64,000 bases of DNA from positions 48,823 through 112,822 of the forward strand of contig CAIMLR010000045.1 in NCBI GenBank assembly GCA_903842345.1, in the 5' to 3' direction. The DNA comes from an uncultured Myxococcales bacterium (GTDB taxonomy: Bacteria; Myxococcota_A; UBA9042). This document shows, in pieces, positions 9,908 through 19,049 of the stretch. The translations under genes were made by a program, and so were the position numbers. Position 1 is the stretch's first letter; every line of letters begins with the position of its first letter. Below the pieces are notes generated by a model. It worked only from the letters and a program-made list of their open reading frames with translations. It had not been told where the DNA came from and ran no database searches.

Positions 9908-10762
9908 ATGTTGCCGTTTCCCGTGCGCAATCCCAAGCTGCTGGACGAGTTCACGCCGTATCTGGTGGCGACGCCGTTCAACTTGCCGTCGCTGAACCTG
10001 TCGCCGTTTGGCGTGCCCGTGCCGCCAGAAAACATCATCGACCCGCTGCGGCTGGAGTCGGAGGTCTTCCTGCGGCTGTTGCACCGCCTGGATGGCCTGA
10101 CTTTTGGCCCAGAAGGTATGCCGATGCCGCGCTGGGTGTTCTTTGACTGTTCGGAGCTGCCTGGCGCGATCTACGGTCTCGCGCGCCCCGCGGCGACGCT
10201 CTGGCCCAAGGCGCGCGAGCTGTTCAAGGTGCCGCACGACTACGAAGGCCTGGTTCCGGTCTCCATGTACGTCGCGATTCCGATGTACCGCCCAGGCGTC
10301 TGGTTTGGCCACAACCTGTCCAGCCTCGCGCCCGTGTTTGAACGCGCAGGCGTGACCGACACGGACCTGCGCGGGCTCGGCAGCCTGACCAAAGGCCTCG
10401 CGCTCCAGTGTTTTGGCGTACGGGAATTCTGGGGCGCGACGCAGTGGCTGTCCAAGGCCTTGTACATTCACGTGAAGTTTGGCGCGCTGGATCTGCAAAC
10501 GGCTTACACGCCGGCGCACTCGGAACACGAGACGCTGACCTACGGCTTTCGCGTTACGGAGCAGTCGCTCCGCGCGTCGATGGGCGATCCGGGGATTCGG
10601 CTGGAGAGGCCGCACCCCACGTTCTGGCTGGAAGGCCATGACGTTGCCGGGATGCAGGCGCTGCAGGATCGCATCGAATCCGGGGAGCGCTTCGTGATTC
10701 CGGATGCGCCGCGCGCCACGTCCGATGGCGGTGTCCTGGTGCCGATCACGCGCGTTCCCTGA
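9908..10762 (+). CDS. Uncharacterised protein, second of a paralogous tandem pair
   Basis: 284 residues, clearly homologous to the preceding product and translationally close to it (6-bp gap), so they probably arose by tandem duplication and are co-transcribed. The conserved core is LTFGPEGMPMPRWVFFDC, a PGAIYGLARPAATLW stretch, YEGLVPVSMYVAIPM and TAYTPAHSEHETL. The sequences have diverged widely outside this core, so the duplication is old and both copies are probably maintained for different roles or as a heteromer. No signal peptide, membrane helix or known catalytic motif is seen. Confidence 0.8.
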   Translation: MLPFPVRNPKLLDEFTPYLVATPFNLPSLNLSPFGVPVPPENIIDPLRLESEVFLRLLHRLDGLTFGPEGMPMPRWVFFDCSELPGAIYGLARPAATLWPKARELFKVPHDYEGLVPVSMYVAIPMYRPGVWFGHNLSSLAPVFERAGVTDTDLRGLGSLTKGLALQCFGVREFWGATQWLSKALYIHVKFGALDLQTAYTPAHSEHETLTYGFRVTEQSLRASMGDPGIRLERPHPTFWLEGHDVAGMQALQDRIESGERFVIPDAPRATSDGGVLVPITRVP

Positions 10763-10793
10763 CCGCCTCGCTCAATCAGTAAACCGGAAATAC

Positions 10794-10821
10794 CTGACAA
10801 TCCCGACGAGGCGGCTACACT
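10794..10821 (+). promoter_or_regulatory. Candidate promoter for the GT51 fusion gene
   Basis: CTGACA (10794-10799) and TACACT (10816-10821) are spaced by 16 bp. This would start transcription about 60 bp before the ATG at 10887. Each box has a few mismatches from the sigma-70 consensus. Confidence 0.4.
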
Positions 10822-10886
10822 CGCCGCGCGCCGATCTGATCCTCCCCGGGACAGTCAGGCCTTCCCGGCGCAAGGAATTCCGCCAC

Positions 10887-13800
10887 ATGAACTCACGCAA
10901 TCCGCCCAAAACTGCCTACAAGCCGCCCGTTGGCCGCGCTGCGCCGCCGTCGCAGGCCAAGCGCTGGCTCCTCGCTGGCGGCATCGTTACGTTTCTCGCA
11001 GTCGGCACGCTGGTTGGCGGGTCGATGGTCGCGGGCAGCATCGCGCGCGGCAAGCTGCAGTTGATCGCCAAGGAAGCCAACCTCCAGTTGGCGCTCACGG
11101 ATCTGTCCGTTTCGCCGCTGGGCAAGGTCCACATTACCGGCCTGGCTTTCAAGCGCCAGGACGGCACCACGATTGTCTCGACCGATGACGCGACGGCGTG
11201 GCTCTCCCCGTGGCGGGCGTTGCTCGGTCGGCGGCGACCCGAGCGGGCGGAAGTCCATGGGTTCCTGCTGGACGCCCGCGTGGAAGACGCCAAGCCCAAG
11301 GAACTGCTGGATTTGTACAAGGCCGTGCGCAAGGTGTTCCCGCGCAAGGAAAAAACCGACGACAACGAGGCCAAGAGCGCGAGCAGCTTGGCGTTTACGC
11401 TGGACAAGGGCGTCGTCACGATCAGCGCGCGCGGCAAAGGCGCGGAGTATCTGCCCGGCGGCTTGAAAGCCAAGGACATCGCAGCGCACGTCGATCTGGC
11501 CAATGGCGTCGGCGATTTGTCGGCGCAGTTTGACGGGACGGTGCAGTCCAAGCTCGCGGCCAAGCTCGTGGCGCAACCGTCCGGTCCGCCGCGACTGGAG
11601 GCGAAATTCGCCCCGGAGTTCCGCCTGCAGATGCCGGAAGGCAAGGCGCTGCCCGCGGGAATCGACAGCGTGTCGATCGCCGGGCTGGGCTTTGACGCCG
11701 TGGAAGGCGGCGCGGTGGAGGACATCGTGCTGCGCAAGGGCGCGACGGAACTGCTGCGGATCGCCCGGGTGCGGCCGGATCGCGGGGGCGTGGGCATTCG
11801 CGCGGACAAGATCACGTTCGCTCTGCCCGAGCCGCCAAAGTCGGACGCGGATCCGGGCAAGTCGACCAAGCCCAAGGTCAAACCGGGCGCGCCGACCCTG
11901 CCGCAGCCGCCGACGGACAAGCCGGTGGCCGACAAGCCGGTCGCGGATGAACCCAAGCCGGCGGGTCCGCGCATCTGGTCGGGCGAGATCGAGTCCGTGG
12001 CCCTGGATCTGGGCAACGTGGAAGGGAGCGAGATTTCCCTCCTGGCGCGGCTGGAAAAGTTGAAAGCCACGATGCCGGGCGGCGTTGCGACCCTCGGCGT
12101 GGAGAAGGTGGAACTGAAAACCGACCGGATGCCCGGCGAGCACCCGATGGAGTCGCTTGTTGAGCTGCGCGTGACCCAGCCGTCGATGGATCTGCCGTGG
12201 CGCGAGGACGCGTTGGCGCAGATTCCGGGCGGCAAGACGCTGTGGTCGGCGGTGATTGCCGCGGAAAAAGCCAAGCTGCGCGAGCAGATTGAGGACGATG
12301 CGGCGGAGGAAATCGACGATCCCGCGCTGCCGCCGGAAGTGCGCAAGAAGAAGCTGGCGGAGCGCGTCGCCGCGAAGTTGAAGGCGGCGGGCGTGGAGCC
12401 GGAGGACGGCAAGGCCAAGAAGAAGACGGACGCGCCCAAAGGCGATGCCGTGAAGGGCGATGCCGCCAAGAAGCCGGAGAAGAGCGCGGTGCTGCCGACG
12501 AAGTCGGCGCTGGCGCAATATGCCAAACCGCTCAAGGACTTGCACACCAAGCTGCTGAGCGCGGACGTGCTTGTCCAGAAGCTGATCGAAAAACTGACGC
12601 AGGCGCCACGCCTGAAGGTCATCGTGGAACAAGGTCGGCTGGGGTTGATTCGCCAGGGCGCGCCCAAGCCGTTCGGCGGCGTGCAGGACATTTCCGTGGA
12701 CACGACGGCGCTGATGGGCGACGGGAGCCGCTCGCTCAAGATCACCGCGCGGCCTTTTGACGACGAGCGGCCGTGGGGCCAGGTCACCGCGGACATCGTG
12801 ATCGGTCCGGGCGCCAAGCTGTCCAAAGCGCACTTCTCGCTCGCCGGCAGCGAGTTTGCCCAAGCGTTGCGGGTCGTTTCCTCGGGCGTGACGATCAAGC
12901 CGGATTCCGACATTGAAGTGAAAGCGGACGTCGCGCTGGGCGATACGCCCGGCCAGAAGCTGCAAATCTCCGGCGATTTCATGGTCAAAAAGGTCGGCTT
13001 TGACTGGTGGCGCCTGGCGCCGCGACCGATCGACGATTTGTCGGCGTCGGGCAAGCTGCTGTTCGTCGCGCAAAATGACGGCACGCTGCGCGCTGATTTT
13101 ACCGATCTGACCGTGGGTCAGGCCAAGGCGCACCTGCTGCTGGAAGCGACGAGCGTGGGCGACAAGCCGGTCGTGCACATCAAGGCAGAGATGCCCAAGC
13201 AGGATTGCGGCGCGGTGGCCAAGTCGATTCCGCCCGCGATGCTGGCGACGATTGGCAGCATCGAGGCCAAGGGCGAAGTGTCCTGGCTTGTGGATCTGAC
13301 GGTGCCGCTGCTGAACGCGTACAAGGCGGACCTGACGCTGGCGCTGGACGACGCGACGTGTGAAGTGACCAACTTTGGCAACGTGAAAGTGGAGGAGCTG
13401 GCACAGGATTTCTCGCGGCCGGTCAATGAGAACGGGACGCTGTTGGACGACGTGCAGGTTGGCCCGACGTCAGGCGCGTGGGTGCCGCTCGCAGAATTGA
13501 AGCCGTGGACGCCGTGGTCGATGATCGCGACGGAAGATGGCCGCTTCTACAAGCACCGCGGCATCGCGCCGGGGCTCGTGCTGCGGGCGGTGCGGTTGGA
13601 CCTCGACTATGGGCGGTTCGTGTACGGCGGCTCGACGATTACGCAGCAGCTGGTCAAGAACATCTTCCTGACGCGCGCCAAGAACCTGTCGCGCAAGTTT
13701 GAAGAGCTGCTGATCGTCTGGCAGATGGAGCGCAAGCTGCCCAACGCCAAGGATCGCATCCTGGAACTGTACATCAACTTCATCGAATTCGGCCCCAAGC

Positions 13801-14147
13801 TGTACGGCATCCAGCGCGCGGCGCAGACGTATTTTGGCAAGGACGCGCGGCTGCTGACGCCCTTGGAGTCGGCGTTCCTGGCAGCGAACAAGCCCTGCCC
13901 GCGCTGCGGCTACGCGCGGTTCATCGGCAAGAAGTGGGATCCGTGGTGGCAGGAACGGATGATCGGCGTGATGACCAAGATGCGCGACGAAGGCATCATC
14001 AGCGAAGAACAGTACGTGGCCGAGGCGCCGTACATCCCGCATTTTGTCGGCTGGCCGTCGAGCAACGTCATGCCGACTGCGCCGGTGGATGACGGCGGCG
14101 CGACGCCGGTTGTGAAGCCGATGGGCAACGGTGGCGCGGAGGAATAG
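10887..14147 (+). CDS. AsmA-like membrane protein fused to a GT51 peptidoglycan glycosyltransferase
   Basis: A 1086-residue protein with an N-terminal membrane helix (about 28-52), a long periplasmic region of beta-rich AsmA/DUF748-like character, and a C-terminal GT51 domain at about 870-1040. GT51 motifs are EDGRFYKHRG (883-892), GGSTITQQLVKN (about 914), a RKFEE block and ILELYINFIEFG with its conserved Glu; these polymerise lipid II into glycan strands. There is no transpeptidase domain. The middle contains Lys/Pro/Ala-rich linkers with the repeat DKPVADKPVADEP. The frame is open upstream of 10887, but this ATG follows an AGGA site and gives a sensible membrane anchor. A Cys pair, PCPRCG, follows the GT51 core. 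Coupling a lipid-handling-like region to glycan polymerisation is inferred from architecture. Confidence 0.85.
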   Translation: MNSRNPPKTAYKPPVGRAAPPSQAKRWLLAGGIVTFLAVGTLVGGSMVAGSIARGKLQLIAKEANLQLALTDLSVSPLGKVHITGLAFKRQDGTTIVSTDDATAWLSPWRALLGRRRPERAEVHGFLLDARVEDAKPKELLDLYKAVRKVFPRKEKTDDNEAKSASSLAFTLDKGVVTISARGKGAEYLPGGLKAKDIAAHVDLANGVGDLSAQFDGTVQSKLAAKLVAQPSGPPRLEAKFAPEFRLQMPEGKALPAGIDSVSIAGLGFDAVEGGAVEDIVLRKGATELLRIARVRPDRGGVGIRADKITFALPEPPKSDADPGKSTKPKVKPGAPTLPQPPTDKPVADKPVADEPKPAGPRIWSGEIESVALDLGNVEGSEISLLARLEKLKATMPGGVATLGVEKVELKTDRMPGEHPMESLVELRVTQPSMDLPWREDALAQIPGGKTLWSAVIAAEKAKLREQIEDDAAEEIDDPALPPEVRKKKLAERVAAKLKAAGVEPEDGKAKKKTDAPKGDAVKGDAAKKPEKSAVLPTKSALAQYAKPLKDLHTKLLSADVLVQKLIEKLTQAPRLKVIVEQGRLGLIRQGAPKPFGGVQDISVDTTALMGDGSRSLKITARPFDDERPWGQVTADIVIGPGAKLSKAHFSLAGSEFAQALRVVSSGVTIKPDSDIEVKADVALGDTPGQKLQISGDFMVKKVGFDWWRLAPRPIDDLSASGKLLFVAQNDGTLRADFTDLTVGQAKAHLLLEATSVGDKPVVHIKAEMPKQDCGAVAKSIPPAMLATIGSIEAKGEVSWLVDLTVPLLNAYKADLTLALDDATCEVTNFGNVKVEELAQDFSRPVNENGTLLDDVQVGPTSGAWVPLAELKPWTPWSMIATEDGRFYKHRGIAPGLVLRAVRLDLDYGRFVYGGSTITQQLVKNIFLTRAKNLSRKFEELLIVWQMERKLPNAKDRILELYINFIEFGPKLYGIQRAAQTYFGKDARLLTPLESAFLAANKPCPRCGYARFIGKKWDPWWQERMIGVMTKMRDEGIISEEQYVAEAPYIPHFVGWPSSNVMPTAPVDDGGATPVVKPMGNGGAEE

Positions 14148-14163
14148 CGGGGTTTGGACGCCG

Positions 14164-14192
14164 TGGTCAACGCACGCAACTGGGTGTAGAAT
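14164..14192 (+). promoter_or_regulatory. Candidate promoter of the acyl-CoA dehydrogenase operon
   Basis: TGGTCA (14164-14169), a 17-bp spacer and TAGAAT (14187-14192) lie in the 83-bp gap before the first ACAD gene. The -10 box is good and the -35 matches four of six positions. Confidence 0.45.
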
Positions 14193-14230
14193 CCCGCGCG
14201 CTGCGGCACCCAAGGCCGCCCGGAAACGCC

Positions 14231-15391
14231 ATGGACTTCGCGCTCAATGAAACTCAGCAGATGATCCTCGACACCGCGCGTCGGTTCGCCAAAGACGAAC
14301 TGATGCCGATCGCCCATCACACCGACAAATCGGGGCAGTTTCCCGCCAAGCAAATCAAGCAGTTGGCGGACCTCGGCTTCCTCGGCATCGCCGTCGATGA
14401 GAAGTGGGGCGGCGCCGGCTTGGACAACCTCAGCTACGCCATCGCGATGGAAGAAATCTCCGCGGGCTGCGCGTCAGCCGGCGTCATCATGTCGGTCAAC
14501 AACTCACTGGTCTGCGATCCGATCAGCAAGTTCGGCAACGACGACCAGAAGCGCAAATTCCTCAAGCCGCTCGCGGAAGGCAAGGTCCTCGGCTGCTTCG
14601 CGCTCTCAGAGCCCGGCTCCGGCTCGGACGCCGCGGGCATGCGCACGGTGGCCATCAAGGACGGCGACAGCTACATCCTGAACGGCACCAAGAACTGGAT
14701 CACCAACGGCAAGGAAGCGGACATCTGCGTCCTCATCGCGCATTCCGACCCGAGCGAGCGCCATAAGGGCATCAGCGCCTTCGTCGTCGACCGCCGCGAG
14801 ACGCCGTACGGCATCGGCAAGGTCGAGGACAAGCTCGGCATCAAGGGCAGTTCCACGACGAGCCTTATCTTTGAAGACGTGCGCATTCCGGCGGCCAATC
14901 GGCTCGGTCAGGAAGGCGACGGCTTCAAAGTCGCCATGAGCACGCTGGACGGCGGGCGCATCGGCATCGCAGCGCAGGCGTTGGGCATCGCGCGTTCAGC
15001 ATTTGACGAGGCGCTGATCTACTCGCGCGAACGCCAGGCGTTTGGCAAATACATCGGCGACTTTGGCGCGATCCAGGAAATGCTGGCGGACATGGCGACG
15101 GAGATCGACGCGGCGCGCCTCCTGATTTGGCGCTCGGCGCTGGCCAAGGACAACAAGGAAAAGTTCGGCAAGCTGTCGGCGATGGCCAAGCTGTACGCCA
15201 GTGAAATGGCGGCGCGCGTGTGCACCAAAGCGCTGCAGATCCACGGCGGCTACGGCTACGTGAAGGAATACAACGCGGAACGTCACCTCCGCGACGCGCG
15301 CATCACGGAAATCTATGAAGGCACGTCGGAGATCCAGCGGCTGGTGATTGCCCGCGAGACGCTGACGGAGCTCGCGCAGGCGGGGAGCTGA
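14231..15391 (+). CDS. Acyl-CoA dehydrogenase, short-chain type
   Basis: A flavin enzyme that oxidises acyl-CoA to trans-2-enoyl-CoA and passes electrons to ETF. It is 386 residues with all family marks: [11 protein letters not shown] for FAD/substrate binding, ITNG around residue 156, [16 protein letters not shown] and [10 protein letters not shown] with the catalytic Glu at about 363, the position used by short-chain (butyryl-type) enzymes. It starts the operon; the next ACAD begins 3 bp after its stop. Short-chain specificity is inferred from the Glu position and overall similarity to Bcd. Confidence 0.93.
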   Translation: MDFALNETQQMILDTARRFAKDELMPIAHHTDKSGQFPAKQIKQLADLGFLGIAVDEKWGGAGLDNLSYAIAMEEISAGCASAGVIMSVNNSLVCDPISKFGNDDQKRKFLKPLAEGKVLGCFALSEPGSGSDAAGMRTVAIKDGDSYILNGTKNWITNGKEADICVLIAHSDPSERHKGISAFVVDRRETPYGIGKVEDKLGIKGSSTTSLIFEDVRIPAANRLGQEGDGFKVAMSTLDGGRIGIAAQALGIARSAFDEALIYSRERQAFGKYIGDFGAIQEMLADMATEIDAARLLIWRSALAKDNKEKFGKLSAMAKLYASEMAARVCTKALQIHGGYGYVKEYNAERHLRDARITEIYEGTSEIQRLVIARETLTELAQAGS

Positions 15392-15394
15392 ACG

Positions 15395-16540
15395 ATGGAA
15401 CTGCGCCTTTCGCCAGAAGAGAGCCAGATTGTCGCGTTGGCAGAGCGCATGGGCGCAGATGTGCTGGCCAAGCACGCTGCGGCGGCGGACCACGGCACGT
15501 TTCCCGCGCGCAACATCGCCGAGCTGGGTCCGACCGGACTCTTGGGCGTCAAGATCCCGGCGGAGTTCGGCGGTCTGGGCGGGAGCAACGTCGCGGCGGT
15601 CCACGCCATCCGCGCGCTGGCCCGCAATTGCCCGTCCACGGCGGTGACTGTCGCAGTGACCAACATGGTCGCGGACATGATCCTGAAGTACGGCAACAGC
15701 GAGCAGCACGCGCGCTTTCTGCCCAAGCTGTGCAACGGCACCTGGCTCGCGGGTTCGTTTGCGCTGTCGGAGGCAAGCGCGGGCTCAGACGCGGCGAGCC
15801 TGCGCACGCACGCGGAGAAAGTGCCGGGCGGCTACACGCTCAACGGCGAGAAGCTGTGGATTACCAGCGGCGACGTCGCGGGCGTGATCCTCGTGATGGC
15901 CAAGACCGACACGAGCGCGGGCGCGCGCGGCATTTCGACCTTCCTGATCGAGCCGACGATGGCGGGCTTCAGCGTTGGCCGCCACGAAGAGAAGATGGGC
16001 TTGCTCGGCAGCTCGACGGTCTCACTGGCGTTCTCGGACGTCTTTGTGCCGGACGCGAATCGCCTGGGCGCGGAAGGCATCGGCTTTGAAGTGGCGATGA
16101 CGGCGCTCGATGGCGGCCGCTGCGGCATCGGCGCGCAGGCGATTGGCATGGGCGAGGCCGCGCTGAACGTGATGGCGCATGCGGTGGAAGCGCGCAAGAA
16201 GGGCGACCGCACGCTGGGCACCGATCAGGGCGCGCAGTTTCGCGTTGCAGACGTGGTAACGCGGCTCGACGCCGGCTGGCTGCTGGTCCTGCGGGCAGCA
16301 TCCATGCGCGACGCGGGCAAGAAGATGGCCAAGGAAGCGGCGATGGCCAAGGTCTTTGCGACGGAGGCGGGCAACTTTGCCTGCCAGCAAGCCGTGGCGA
16401 TGAGCCAAGGCGCAGCGCTGGACCGCCATTCGCCGGCTGCGCGGCTGCTGCGGGATGTGCGCGTGAGCCGCATCTACGAAGGCACGAGTGAAATCCAGCG
16501 TCTGGTGATTGCCCGCCATCTGGCGGCGAGCGTCAGCTAG
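15395..16540 (+). CDS. Acyl-CoA dehydrogenase family protein, divergent
   Basis: 381 residues. The FAD and substrate motifs are present (ALSEASAGSDAA, WITSGDVAG) and the catalytic Glu is kept in [10 protein letters not shown] (about 362). It differs from the first copy in two normally conserved places: the RERxxFG segment reads ARKKGDRTLG and the HGGYGY helix reads MSQGAALDRH. The fold and chemistry are probably kept but the acyl pocket or oligomer contacts must differ. It lies between an ordinary ACAD and the B12 subunit in one operon, which suggests a role in branched-chain or dicarboxylic acyl-CoA metabolism; the actual substrate cannot be read from sequence. Confidence 0.88.
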   Translation: MELRLSPEESQIVALAERMGADVLAKHAAAADHGTFPARNIAELGPTGLLGVKIPAEFGGLGGSNVAAVHAIRALARNCPSTAVTVAVTNMVADMILKYGNSEQHARFLPKLCNGTWLAGSFALSEASAGSDAASLRTHAEKVPGGYTLNGEKLWITSGDVAGVILVMAKTDTSAGARGISTFLIEPTMAGFSVGRHEEKMGLLGSSTVSLAFSDVFVPDANRLGAEGIGFEVAMTALDGGRCGIGAQAIGMGEAALNVMAHAVEARKKGDRTLGTDQGAQFRVADVVTRLDAGWLLVLRAASMRDAGKKMAKEAAMAKVFATEAGNFACQQAVAMSQGAALDRHSPAARLLRDVRVSRIYEGTSEIQRLVIARHLAASVS

Positions 16541-16561
16541 CGAACAGGAAGGAGCTGCAAG

Positions 16562-17002
16562 ATGGCGGAAACGAATCAAGCGCGACGCGGCCGGGTGCTG
16601 GTGGGCAAGATTGGCCTGGACGGTCATGACCGCGGCGCCAAGGTCGTGGCCCGCGCCTTGCGCGATGCCGGTTTTGAAGTCATCTACACGGGACTGCATC
16701 AGACCCCGGACATGCTCGTGAACGCGGCGATTCAGGAGGACGTCGACCTCATCGGCATTTCCATCCTGTCCGGCGCGCACAACACGCTGGTGCCCAAGGT
16801 GCTGGCGCTGTTGCAAGCCAAGGAGGCGAGCGACATCGCAGTCTTCGTCGGCGGCATCATTCCCGACGCGGACATCGTCACGCTCAAGGAACTCGGCGTC
16901 GCGGACGTATTTACGCCCGGCGCCACGCTTGAATCCATCACTTCACGCGTGCGGGCCATCTTGGCAGAGCGCGGCGTGAACCTGCTCGCCGAACAGCCGT
17001 AG
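16562..17002 (+). CDS. Cobalamin-binding small subunit of an acyl-CoA mutase
   Basis: 146 residues, consisting almost only of the B12-binding Rossmann-like domain. DGHDRG at residues 20-25 is the DxHxxG motif whose His22 ligates cobalt in base-off/His-on binding; SILSGAH and GGIIPDAD, which line the nucleotide tail, follow. This is the stand-alone partner (McmA2/IcmB-type) of a methylmalonyl-, isobutyryl- or related CoA mutase. The catalytic TIM-barrel subunit is not in the window, so it must be encoded elsewhere. GGAAGGAG precedes the ATG. It sits in the ACAD operon, linking acyl-CoA dehydrogenation to carbon-skeleton rearrangement. Confidence 0.9.
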   Translation: MAETNQARRGRVLVGKIGLDGHDRGAKVVARALRDAGFEVIYTGLHQTPDMLVNAAIQEDVDLIGISILSGAHNTLVPKVLALLQAKEASDIAVFVGGIIPDADIVTLKELGVADVFTPGATLESITSRVRAILAERGVNLLAEQP

Positions 17003-17009
17003 GTCCATC

Positions 17010-18134
17010 ATGCAGTTTTTGCCCAATGAACAGCAGGCGATGATCCAGCGCGGCGTGCGCAAGTTCGCTGAAAGCACGCTGAAGACCGGCGCGACGCAGC
17101 GCGATGCCGCGGGAACGACGCCGCGGCTCGTCCTGAAGCAGCTCGCTGAGCTCGGCGTTTTTGGCCTGACGGTGCCGGAAGAGTCGGGTGGCCTCGGCTT
17201 GGACAGCGTGGCCGTGGCGCTCGCGCTGGAAGAACTGGCGGCGGCGGACGCGGGTCTGGCGCTGTTTGTGCTGCAGCACCTGTCGCTCTCGATTGGCCAC
17301 ATGCAAGCCGTGAACCTCGGGCCGGAGCAGCTCGGCTGGCTGTCGGCGATGGCTTCCGGTCAGGCGCTTTGCGTCTGGGCGCACGGGGAAGATGCGCTGC
17401 ACCGCGACGCGGACACGGTTGGGCTGCGCGCCACGCGCGATGGCGACGGTTGGCGGCTAAATGGCGTGAAGCCCAACGTGTTTGGCGCCGGGCTGGCTGA
17501 AGTTGCGATCGTGACGGCGCAGACGGATGAAGGTCTCTGTGCTTTTGGCCTGCAATTCGCGACGGAGGGCGTGACGGTCGCGCAATCGACCGAGCCGCTG
17601 GGCCTGCGCTCCATCGGCGTGGCGGACATCGCGTTTGCCAATGTCCGCGTGACGGCTGGCGCGCTGTTTGGCGCGGCTGGTCAGGCAGACAAGGCGGTCG
17701 CCGTGGCGCTGCGGCAAGCCCGTTTGGGAATCGCGGCGATTTCAGTCGGCGTGGCGCGCGAGGCGCTGCGGCTGGCAGGGCGGTACGCCAACGAGCGTCA
17801 ACAGTTTGGCAAGCCGATCGCGACGTTCCAGCCGATCCAGTGGCAGGTCGCCAACTCGGCCGTGGAAATCGACGTCGCGCGCCTGCTGCTGCACCGCGCG
17901 GCGTGGGCGGTCGATCACACGAAAAACGCCGACGGCCTGGTGGCCATGGCGCGACTCACGGCGGCAGAAACGGCGACGCGCGTGACCGACCGGGCGATCC
18001 AGTTGCACGGCGGGTATGGCTACACGCGCGAATTCACCGTCGAGCGACTGTACCGCGACGCGTGGACGCTGGAGAGCCTGTTCGGTTCGCCCGGGCTGCA
18101 ACGCGTGCTGCTGGCCAAGTCGCTGGCCGCCTGA
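17010..18134 (+). CDS. Acyl-CoA dehydrogenase-like protein lacking the canonical catalytic Glu
   Basis: 374 residues starting 7 bp after the B12 subunit. The N- and C-terminal ACAD folds are recognisable: VPEESGGLGLD, ANERQQFGKPI and QLHGGYGYTREFTVERLYRDA. At the active site the usual [10 protein letters not shown] is replaced by LFGSPGLQR, putting Phe358 where the catalytic Glu belongs. The alternative Glu position used by isovaleryl/long-chain enzymes (before Arg in the LDxER helix) reads LRQAR, so no base is present there either. The FAD/substrate segment is also weak, reading WAHGEDALHRDAD. It may be a non-dehydrogenase ACAD homologue or a structural partner of its neighbours. Confidence 0.85.
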   Translation: MQFLPNEQQAMIQRGVRKFAESTLKTGATQRDAAGTTPRLVLKQLAELGVFGLTVPEESGGLGLDSVAVALALEELAAADAGLALFVLQHLSLSIGHMQAVNLGPEQLGWLSAMASGQALCVWAHGEDALHRDADTVGLRATRDGDGWRLNGVKPNVFGAGLAEVAIVTAQTDEGLCAFGLQFATEGVTVAQSTEPLGLRSIGVADIAFANVRVTAGALFGAAGQADKAVAVALRQARLGIAAISVGVAREALRLAGRYANERQQFGKPIATFQPIQWQVANSAVEIDVARLLLHRAAWAVDHTKNADGLVAMARLTAAETATRVTDRAIQLHGGYGYTREFTVERLYRDAWTLESLFGSPGLQRVLLAKSLAA

Positions 18135-18160
18135 CCGCAGACGCGCGCGCCGACGAAGAT

Positions 18161-18826
18161 TCAGGGCGTGACCGCCGGCGCCGGCACCAGCGGCCGGAAA
18201 TGCGGCATGTGCACCGAACAGCATTCGGGCAGTTCGTCGTGCAGAATCTGCAACGTCTGCATCGCCTTCTCCAGAAAATCCGTTGACGCCGGCACGAAGA
18301 ACCGCCGCGGATGGCCCGTCCAGGCTTCCTCAATCCGCGCATCCAGCGCCATCGCCTCGGACGGATTCTCCGTACGCAGCGGATTGGAATGGTCAAAACC
18401 GACGCTCGGCGTCCGCAAGTGGATGACCGCGTCGTAGCGCGCGAGTTGCTCCGCCTCCGTCGTCCCGACGGCCTGCAGAAACGACCCCGCGTCATTTGGC
18501 CAGTACGCGATGCCGTCGAGCGTGCCGCGGTCGCAAATCGTGATCGCCGGCTCCACTTCGTCGTCCACCGCGCGTTCCAGTTCGCGCTGCACGTAGAAGA
18601 TCGCCCGCTGGGCGGCCATGCGCCCCGGGTCGCTGGTCGACCGCGGAAAACCGCCGCCAAACAGCAGGCTCGCCGACTCCGGCAGCACATGCACGTGCCG
18701 ACAAAAGTACTTGCGCGCCAATTCCAGCACCGCGGTCTTGCCCGCGCCTGGCCCGCCCGTGAGGACGATGCGCCGCCGCGGATGCACGTTTTGGCAGTGA
18801 CAATGGTGGTGGTGGCCGTTGCTCAT
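18161..18826 (-). CDS. P-loop NTPase of the AAA_28 type with a His/Cys-rich N-terminus
   Basis: 221 residues. Walker A is GGPGAGKT at residues 24-31 and a Walker B-like TICDRG follows near residue 100. The LPESASLLF and AQRAIFYVQRELE segments are typical of AAA_28 NTPases, small kinase-like proteins of mostly unknown substrate. The first 15 residues, MSNGHHHHCHCQNVH, form a possible metal-binding tail. The frame is open for 75 more codons upstream, but the ATG at 18826 has AGGAG at the right spacing and is followed directly by the P-loop strand. It converges on the ACAD operon and is divergent from the RND efflux operon, 223 bp away. Confidence 0.8.
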   Translation of the reverse strand: MSNGHHHHCHCQNVHPRRRIVLTGGPGAGKTAVLELARKYFCRHVHVLPESASLLFGGGFPRSTSDPGRMAAQRAIFYVQRELERAVDDEVEPAITICDRGTLDGIAYWPNDAGSFLQAVGTTEAEQLARYDAVIHLRTPSVGFDHSNPLRTENPSEAMALDARIEEAWTGHPRRFFVPASTDFLEKAMQTLQILHDELPECCSVHMPHFRPLVPAPAVTP

Positions 18827-19049
18827 GGGGCTCCTGTGGCGCGAACCACGCGCCCCTCTAGCGTAGGCCTTGCGGGATCGCCTTGGCAATCTGGCGGGCA
18901 TGTTGGTCGCTGACTGCGAGGCTCCGGGCGGCGGGTCAAAATCCCCAGACGGCGCGTAGCATTGACGTAACTTCACACTCTTCGCCATTGACGACGGACG
19001 CCAGTGTGGTTCTCTACGCCCGGGCTCTCCCTGCCCGGTCTCCCTGCTC

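Noticed and set aside
10893..13178. Long minus-strand open frames opposite the GT51 fusion gene
   Set aside because: Same shadow effect; two different minus frames are open over the same span, which points to composition rather than coding.
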